Source: an uncultured Archangium sp.
GTDB taxonomy: Bacteria > Myxococcota > Myxococcia > Myxococcales > Myxococcaceae
Assembly: GCA_946479335.1 (NCBI GenBank)
Contig: CAMLFP010000157.1
Span: 1 to 11,836 of the forward strand
Direction of reading: 5' to 3'
Length of the DNA: 11,836 nucleotides
A program made the translations under genes and the position numbers. The notes beneath the pieces are model-generated. The model saw nothing but the letters and a program-made list of their open reading frames with translations. It had not been told where the DNA came from and did not search any database. This document shows positions 7,370-11,836 of the stretch, in pieces (the first letter of the stretch is position 1; each line of letters opens with the position of its first letter).

Positions 7370-8737
7370 TCACTGCACGTAGAGCGCGCTCGACATCACC
7401 CACGGGCGCTCGAGCCGGAAGAACTCCAGGTGTTGGTTGGCCCACGGGCGGAGGTGGCGCGGCACCATGCGCACCTCCGCGCGGTAGGCGCCGGCCTCGG
7501 TGACGGTGAACTCCAGCGAGCTCCCGGTGGTGCGGGCCACCTCGTCCCACCCGCCGTCGCGCGCCTTGTAGAGGAGCAACGTCAACGTCGGCTGTTCTCC
7601 CGCCGGGTCGAGGTCGCGCACGTGCGGCATCTTCGCGACCAACGTGACGCCAGCCGGGAGCGACGCGGTCTCTCCGAGTTCCTTCGTGGTGCTGCCTTCG
7701 CGCGCCGAGAAGTCGAAGCCGTCGGCGTACCCGAGGAACTCGAAGACGCCGAAGTTGCGCCCGCTGCGCAGCGCGTCCTTCAGGTCGGCGTCATCCCACG
7801 TGCCATCGGACTTCGGGCGCACGAGGAGGTGGTTCGAGAACGCGGCCATCATGCGGCGGTAGCTGTCGATGCGCTCGCCGTCCTGCAGCTTGTCGGGGAA
7901 GGTGTTCTGGTGGCAGTCGCTGCCGAAGGTGGTGACGCGGTGCTGGCCGCGCGACATCACCGTGCCCCAGCGCTGCATGTAGAGCGGGTCGTCGAGCGTG
8001 AATGACGCGAGGAACAAGTCGGGGTGCGGGAGCTCGTCGAGCTTGCCGGCCTCGACGTAGTTGAAGAGCAGATCAGCGGCGACGCCCGCGTTCTGCAGCG
8101 CCGCGCGGTGGAGGTTGAACATCTCGAAGCCGTCGAGGTGCATGTCGGTGAGCTGATCATCCGTCCAATCTTCGAGGTGGGGCACCAGGGTGACGCCGTT
8201 CGCCGCGCGGTACGCGTCGAGCTGATCATTGTCTTGCCGGCCGTACTCCCGCGCGCCGACGTGGCCCTCGAGGCCGACGGGCATGGTGCCGGTCTCGGTG
8301 CCGGCCATCACCAGCGCGGTGGAGCCCGACGGGCACTTGAGACGGTTCGCGACCGGGCCGCCGTTGCGCGTCAGCAGCGCGTCGCCCTTCGACGCGTCGT
8401 ACAGCAGCACGTCGGGGAACTCGTTGGTCGAGAAGCTGTCGCCGTGGTCGGTGAGGAAGAAGAAGTCGTGCTGCGTGGTGCACACCCCGGCGCGGAAGTC
8501 GGCGAGGCACGGCTGGTTGTAGACGCCGTTCTCGTCGTGCGGCGCGCCGTCGCAGGCGTCATGCGAATAGATGCTGTGCGCGTGCACCAGCCCGCGGAGT
8601 TCCACGAACCCGCGCGCGTTCACCGCACGCGACTGCGAGAGCACCGTGCCGGGCGTCCAGTACGTCGGCGGGTCTCCCTGCTTCACGGGCGTGCACGCGG
8701 CGAGCACCACGCCACCGATGATGAGCGCACGCCTCAT
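7370..8737 (-). CDS. PHP-domain metallohydrolase-like lipoprotein
   Basis: This 455-residue product begins MRRALIIGGVVLAAC; LAAC (12-15) is a good lipobox, so Cys15 should be acylated. The next residue is Thr rather than Asp, compatible with outer-membrane sorting by the E. coli rule. The PHP-type metal motifs are in order: H52-x-H54 in 'VHAHSIYSHD', D97-H98 in 'FLTDHGD', E148, H187 in 'LVPHLED', and D274-x-H276 in 'FGSDCH'. The site therefore looks complete, unlike the phosphatase region of the next gene. Relatives include CehA/McbA-type metallohydrolases and PHP phosphoesterases; the substrate is unknown. The C-terminal ~100 residues look beta-rich and may be an accessory domain. AGGTG (8743-8747) lies five bases before ATG 8737, and the ATG overlaps the stop of the dehydrogenase gene (ATGA). 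The frame stays open to 8953, but that extension lies inside the upstream gene and lacks the lipobox placement. Confidence 0.85.
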   Translation of the reverse strand: MRRALIIGGVVLAACTPVKQGDPPTYWTPGTVLSQSRAVNARGFVELRGLVHAHSIYSHDACDGAPHDENGVYNQPCLADFRAGVCTTQHDFFFLTDHGDSFSTNEFPDVLLYDASKGDALLTRNGGPVANRLKCPSGSTALVMAGTETGTMPVGLEGHVGAREYGRQDNDQLDAYRAANGVTLVPHLEDWTDDQLTDMHLDGFEMFNLHRAALQNAGVAADLLFNYVEAGKLDELPHPDLFLASFTLDDPLYMQRWGTVMSRGQHRVTTFGSDCHQNTFPDKLQDGERIDSYRRMMAAFSNHLLVRPKSDGTWDDADLKDALRSGRNFGVFEFLGYADGFDFSAREGSTTKELGETASLPAGVTLVAKMPHVRDLDPAGEQPTLTLLLYKARDGGWDEVARTTGSSLEFTVTEAGAYRAEVRMVPRHLRPWANQHLEFFRLERPWVMSSALYVQ

Positions 8738-9570
8738 GCGTTCACCTGCTGCTCGGAGATCGCCCACACCTGCTCGACCAGCGCCTCGTCGCGCGCCAAC
8801 TTGGCGGGCGTCTTCGGCTTGTTCTTCTCGAAGTAGAGGCCGGTCTTGCCCTCGACCTCCGGCGACGTCGCGAGGTACGTGATGGTCTGCGCGCCCTTCT
8901 GCGGAGAGATCATGAACAGGCTCTTCACCACCGCGAGGAGCGGCTGCGTCCACCCGGGCGCGCGGCTCCAGATGTTGGTGGCCACCGCGCCGGGGTGCAG
9001 CGCGTTCACGGTGACGCCCTTGCCTTCGAGGCGCTTCGCGAGGCCGCGCGTCATCAGCACGTTGGCCAGCTTCGAGCGCGCGTACGCGCCCATGATGGAA
9101 TAGCCGCCCTTCTCGTAGCCGAGGTCGCCGAGCTCCATCGAGCCGCGGTAGTGGCCGACCGACGAGACCATCACGATGCGCGCCGGCGCGCTCTGCACCA
9201 CGCGGTCGAGCAGCAGCTTCGTCAGCAGGAAGGGCGCGAGGTGGTTCACGGCCCAGGTGGCCTCGAAGCCATCCACCGTGACGGTGCGCGTGTCGTAGAC
9301 GGTGCCGGCGTTGTTCACGAGCACGTCGAGGCGGTCGTACTTCGCGAGAAAGGCGGCCGCGAGCGCGCGCACCGACGCGAGCGACGCGAAGTCACCCAGC
9401 AGGTACTCGACGTTCGCGGCGCCGCTCTTCTGCTTCACCTCCGCGACGCAGCGCTCGGTCTTGGCCTGGTCGCGCCCGACCATCACGACGCGGTGCCCTT
9501 CGCGCGCGAGCACGATGGAGGCCTCGTAGCCGATGCCGCTGGTCGCTCCGGTGATGAGGATGGTCTTCAT
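8734..9570 (-). CDS. Short-chain dehydrogenase/reductase (retinol dehydrogenase-like)
   Basis: A complete classical SDR of 278 residues. The cofactor motif is TGATSGIG (7-14), followed by D60, NNAG (86-89), catalytic Asn109, the Ser pair at 136-137 (MVSSVGH), Y163-x3-K167 and 'LHPGAVATN' (191-199). Arg23 and Arg33 near the second strand (LAREGHRVVMVGRD) suggest NADP(H) over NAD(H). The overall pattern resembles the retinol dehydrogenase / WW-domain oxidoreductase branch, which reduces or oxidises hydrophobic carbonyl compounds; the real substrate is not known. No export signal is visible, so it should be cytoplasmic, unlike its operon neighbours. It starts at ATG 9570, 38 bases after the DUF4159 stop and without a clear ribosome site, and ends in an ATGA overlap with the lipoprotein gene. 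Confidence 0.9.
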   Translation of the reverse strand: MKTILITGATSGIGYEASIVLAREGHRVVMVGRDQAKTERCVAEVKQKSGAANVEYLLGDFASLASVRALAAAFLAKYDRLDVLVNNAGTVYDTRTVTVDGFEATWAVNHLAPFLLTKLLLDRVVQSAPARIVMVSSVGHYRGSMELGDLGYEKGGYSIMGAYARSKLANVLMTRGLAKRLEGKGVTVNALHPGAVATNIWSRAPGWTQPLLAVVKSLFMISPQKGAQTITYLATSPEVEGKTGLYFEKNKPKTPAKLARDEALVEQVWAISEQQVNA

Positions 9571-9608
9571 GCGCGGTGCTTGGCCGACCGCGCGCGCGCT
9601 TTCAAGCC

Positions 9609-10346
9609 CTAGCGGCGGCGCTTCATGATCGGCTCGAGGTGAACCGCGTCATCTTTGTAATCAAGGCACAACGCGTACATCGCGATGTTCAGCGCCAGCC
9701 GCGTCGCCAGCTCACGCTGCCGCGTCCCACCGGGTGACGGCTCGAACTCCCACGCGCCGCCCTCGTCGCGGTTGAGCGCGCCCAGCACGTCGTTCTGCGA
9801 GTACATGACCGCCGCGCGCTTGTTGAGGAGGCACGCCTCGAGCGTCGTCTTGTTGAGGAACCGCCCGGGCGCCATGTCGAGGAGGAAGAAGCTCTTGAAC
9901 ACCACGTGCGTGAGCGGCAGCGCGGTCAGCGGCGCCTGTGGCAACACACGCGCGAGCTCGCGGCGCACCGACGCGTCGAAGCCCGCGCCGTCGGAGCCGT
10001 CGTTGGCGTCAGCGAAGAGGAAGCCGCCGAAGGTCAGGTAGCGGCGGAGGTTCTCGACCTCCGTCGGCGAGAACGCGGGGAACGCGCCGTCGGAGGAGAG
10101 ATAGAGGAAGGGATGCTCGAACAGCTTCGGCGAGTCGAGCGGCATCGGGCGCGCCTCGAGCACCACCTCGACCGACGTGCGGCGCTGCAGCTCCCACGCG
10201 AGGCGGCGGAGCCCCGAAGCGCGGGCGTCCCACCGGCCGCCATGCTTCACCACCGCGGGGATGAAGCGCGACGCATCACCGAACGCGCGCGCGGGCAACG
10301 ACGACGCGGCGGCGGCGGCCAACAAGGTGCGGCGTGAGAACTCCAC
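9609..10346 (-). CDS. Tat-exported DUF4159-family protein
   Basis: The 245-residue protein starts at GTG 10346 with MEFSRRTLLAAAAASS, a Tat-type signal (R5-R6) with an ARA site at 19-21. 'HPFLYLS' (78-84), 'FSPTEVENLRRYL' (92-104) and 'GGFLFADAND' (107-116) are the recognisable core of DUF4159, whose fold is thought to resemble class I glutamine-amidotransferase-like domains. I see no evident catalytic triad and the family has no established reaction. The length corresponds to a stand-alone domain, without the von Willebrand or membrane parts found in larger relatives. The start is supported by GGGGAGGG eight bases upstream. The frame stays open to ATG 10439, but that would bury the Tat signal 31 residues in. 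It is the first gene of the minus-strand operon; its promoter should lie in 10347-10510. Confidence 0.8.
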   Translation of the reverse strand: MEFSRRTLLAAAAASSLPARAFGDASRFIPAVVKHGGRWDARASGLRRLAWELQRRTSVEVVLEARPMPLDSPKLFEHPFLYLSSDGAFPAFSPTEVENLRRYLTFGGFLFADANDGSDGAGFDASVRRELARVLPQAPLTALPLTHVVFKSFFLLDMAPGRFLNKTTLEACLLNKRAAVMYSQNDVLGALNRDEGGAWEFEPSPGGTRQRELATRLALNIAMYALCLDYKDDAVHLEPIMKRRR

Positions 10347-10353
10347 GGGGTCA

Positions 10354-10361
10354 CCCTCCCC
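10354..10361 (-). promoter_or_regulatory. Ribosome binding site deciding the GTG start of the DUF4159 gene
   Basis: The minus strand reads GGGGAGGG here, eight bases before GTG 10346. The spacing and the Tat signal that begins at this codon make it the preferred start. Confidence 0.7.
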
Positions 10362-10410
10362 TGCGCGCGATGCGGGAACGGAGCGCGTGAAACCGGGTGG
10401 ACCTGAACGC

Positions 10411-10439
10411 GTGAGGCATGGTGTGGAGCGTAGCCTCAC
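10411..10439. promoter_or_regulatory. Perfect 7-bp inverted repeat in the divergent gap
   Basis: GTGAGGC (10411-10417) and GCCTCAC (10433-10439) form perfect arms separated by 15 bases. The repeat lies between the divergent DUF4159 operon and the reductase gene, about 65 bases upstream of the operon start and 72 upstream of the reductase start. It may be an operator for a dimeric regulator (arm centres 22 bases apart, two helical turns) or a 5'-leader hairpin. No -35/-10 pair is convincing around it. Function is not established. Confidence 0.35.
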
Positions 10440-10510
10440 TGAGCGCGCGTCAGTCAGTTACAGATGGCACACCGTTGAAGGGCCTCATCGAAAGGCGTAG
10501 TGGCGCGCGC

Positions 10511-11662
10511 ATGTACGACGTCGCCATCGTCGGTGGAGGCCCCGGAGGTGCCGCGGCAGCGGTCGCTCTCGGACAACGCGGTATCAAGAACGTGCTGTTG
10601 ATCGATCGCGACCCGTTCCCGCGAGACAAGACGTGTGGCTCGGGCCTCGGGCCCACGGCGCTCACGTTGATCAAGGAGCTCGGCATCGACGCCGAGGTGC
10701 GCAAGCTCGCGTACCCCATCGAGACGGTGCGCATCGTGACGCCCGGCGGCCGCGAGATGGTGATGGCCTCCAACGCGGCGGCGCTGGTGTTGCTGCGGCG
10801 GCACTTCGACAACCTGCTCATCGAGCGCGCGAAGAGCCTGGGCGTGGAGCTGCGCGCCCCGTGGCGAGTGAGCGAGCTGCTCGAAGAAGACGGGCGCATC
10901 ATCGGCGTGAAGGGCTTCGACGGCGGTGAGGTGCGCGCGAAGTACGTGCTGTGCGCCGACGGCGCGAACTCCATCTTCTCGAGAGACCCGCGCCCCAAGC
11001 GCAACATCGCGACGCTGATGGGCTGGTGGGACAACGCGGAGGTCACCCGGGGGCAGCTCGACATGATCTTCGACAAGGACGTCGCGCCGCTCTACGGCTG
11101 GCTCTTCCCCGAGTCGGACACGCGCGTGAACATCGGCATCTGCGTCGACGGGCAAGACGAAGAAGGCAACAAGTCGACGAAGGATCTCCGCGCGACGTTC
11201 GATGGCTTCTTGAAGCGCCACTACGGCGAGAAGCTCAAGAACGCCACGCAGGTCGGCAAGCTCAAGGGCCACCCCATCGTCTACACGACGTGGATCGACA
11301 ACATGTCGGCGCCGGGCGCGCTCTTCCTCGGGGAGGCCGCGCGCATCACGCACAACGCGACCGGCGAAGGCATCTCGCAGGCGATGCAGTCGGGCGTGTA
11401 CGCGGCCGAGGCCATCTCGCGCGTGCTCAAGGGCGAGAAGGAGTCGAAGGTGTGGAGCTGGTACCTGAACCAGCACCGCAAGAAGTTCACGGCGAGCTTC
11501 CTCGCGGGGCACGCGGTGCGCGCGGCGGTCAACTCGCCGATCCTCGACACCATGGCCGACACCTTCAACAACCCGCTGGTGCGCAAGGCGGTGGTGAAGC
11601 TGCTCGGCTCGGCGCTCGCGGGCAGCAACGTTCAAGACACGCCGTCGGCGAACGCGAAATAG
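10511..11662 (+). CDS. Geranylgeranyl reductase family FAD-dependent oxidoreductase
   Basis: This 383-residue flavoprotein begins directly at its Rossmann strand: MYDVAIVGGGPGG, with GGGPGG at 8-13 and the ribose-binding D32 or nearby D34. Family marks are 'DKTCGSGLGP' (39-48), 'CADGANS' (148-154), 'YGWLFP' (195-200) and 'GEGISQAM' (285-292). The second FAD motif, usually GD, is G274-E275 (LGEAAR), a conservative change. Members reduce isoprenoid double bonds in chlorophyll, menaquinone or archaeal-type lipids, or act as monooxygenases or halogenases in secondary metabolism; the substrate here is open. The C-terminal ~60 residues are mostly helical with no clear membrane segment. ATG 10511 fits the family N-terminus, but the nearest ribosome-site-like motif, AAAGG at 10491-10495, is 15 bases away. 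The frame continues upstream to 10418 without recognisable sequence. The gene is monocistronic as far as visible. Confidence 0.85.
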   Translation: MYDVAIVGGGPGGAAAAVALGQRGIKNVLLIDRDPFPRDKTCGSGLGPTALTLIKELGIDAEVRKLAYPIETVRIVTPGGREMVMASNAAALVLLRRHFDNLLIERAKSLGVELRAPWRVSELLEEDGRIIGVKGFDGGEVRAKYVLCADGANSIFSRDPRPKRNIATLMGWWDNAEVTRGQLDMIFDKDVAPLYGWLFPESDTRVNIGICVDGQDEEGNKSTKDLRATFDGFLKRHYGEKLKNATQVGKLKGHPIVYTTWIDNMSAPGALFLGEAARITHNATGEGISQAMQSGVYAAEAISRVLKGEKESKVWSWYLNQHRKKFTASFLAGHAVRAAVNSPILDTMADTFNNPLVRKAVVKLLGSALAGSNVQDTPSANAK

Positions 11663-11669
11663 CCGACGG
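11642..11669 (+). terminator. Possible hairpin overlapping the reductase stop codon
   Basis: CCGTCGGC (11642-11649) and GCCGACGG (11662-11669) are perfect 8-bp arms around a 12-base loop containing the end of the coding region; the downstream arm begins at the last base of the TAG. No T-run follows, so it is at best a weak or factor-dependent terminator, or it could be chance in such GC-rich DNA. Confidence 0.3.
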
Positions 11670-11790
11670 GCCGTGAGGGGGGCGCGGTCGGAAACCAGCG
11701 AACGTGGAGCACTGTTTCAAGCTCGCGGAGCCGGGGGCGGTTTGAGCCCGCTTGACGAGCTCAAGTCGCCCTGCCTCGCCGGAGCTCAGC

Positions 11791-11836
11791 TCACGCCGCC
11801 CACTCGGCCAACGCCCACAGCGGGAAGTAGTGCCGG
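11791..11836 (-). CDS. Possible C-terminal tail of a minus-strand gene entering from the right
   Basis: Read on the minus strand from the window end, one frame gives RHYFPLWALAEWAA and then TGA (11793-11791). The residue mix is protein-like, and a convergent gene would leave 128 bases for termination after the reductase. Fourteen residues are too few to name a family, and this could be chance. The 11663-11790 stretch shows only weak palindromes, such as CTTGA-N5-TCAAG at 11751-11765. Confidence 0.3.
   Translation of the reverse strand, partial: RHYFPLWALAEWAA

Noticed and set aside
8738..8953. In-frame extension upstream of the PHP lipoprotein, inside the dehydrogenase gene.
   Set aside because: It lacks homology-like sequence, and the lipobox and ribosome site place the start at 8737.
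10466..10479. A sigma-54-like element, TGGCAC...TTGA, upstream of the reductase gene.
   Set aside because: The spacing is one base short and the essential GC of the -12 element is missing.
11720..11765. AGCTCG...CGAGCT and CTTGA-N5-TCAAG symmetric elements after the reductase gene.
   Set aside because: The arms are short, the first loop is 30 bases and there is no T-run. The second has the wrong spacer (five, not six) to be a copy of the operator at 582-599.

Overview
The window reads as a piece of chromosome from a very GC-rich bacterium, most likely a myxobacterium or relative (Myxococcota). The grounds are strong G/C bias in third codon positions, long spurious open frames opposite nearly every gene, an exported protein with an Asp/Gly/Ala-rich 'DGG/DAG' linker, and Tat- and lipoprotein-exported proteins of families common there. 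This placement is inference from composition and gene content. I see no tRNA, rRNA, CRISPR array, insertion sequence or other sign of a mobile element.

Left part (1-2893): a Crp/Fnr-type regulator on the minus strand, cut by the window edge before its DNA-binding domain, is divergent from two plus-strand genes. Those two genes are diverged tandem paralogues of the alanine dehydrogenase / pyridine nucleotide transhydrogenase (AlaDH/PNT) fold. They overlap by ATGA, so they are probably translationally coupled. The 66-base gap between regulator and pair holds an FNR/Crp-like palindrome (TTGAC-N4-ATCAA), which suggests one regulatory unit. Both paralogues have Arg where AlaDH enzymes have the substrate-binding Lys.

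Middle (3104-4804): a Tat-signalled FAD-dependent amine-oxidase-fold protein of the phytoene desaturase / hydroxysqualene dehydroxylase type, on the plus strand. It converges on the next operon with only 12 bases between stop codons.

Right-centre (10346 down to 4817, minus strand): a tight four-gene operon, in order of transcription: a Tat-exported DUF4159 protein, a short-chain dehydrogenase/reductase, a PHP-domain lipoprotein with an apparently complete metal site, and an 848-residue protein. The last joins an Asp/Gly-rich linker, a metallophosphatase-like domain that has lost most metal ligands, a 5'-nucleotidase C-terminal domain and a probable outer-membrane beta-barrel. The last two genes are in the same frame, separated by one stop codon and two sense codons. 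Three of the four products are predicted to leave the cytoplasm, so the operon looks like a cell-envelope function. This operon is the most unusual part of the window.

Right end (10511-11662): a geranylgeranyl-reductase-family flavoprotein, divergent from the operon across 164 bases that contain a perfect 7-bp inverted repeat. The last ~170 bases are non-coding, apart from a possible C-terminal tail of a minus-strand gene entering from the right.
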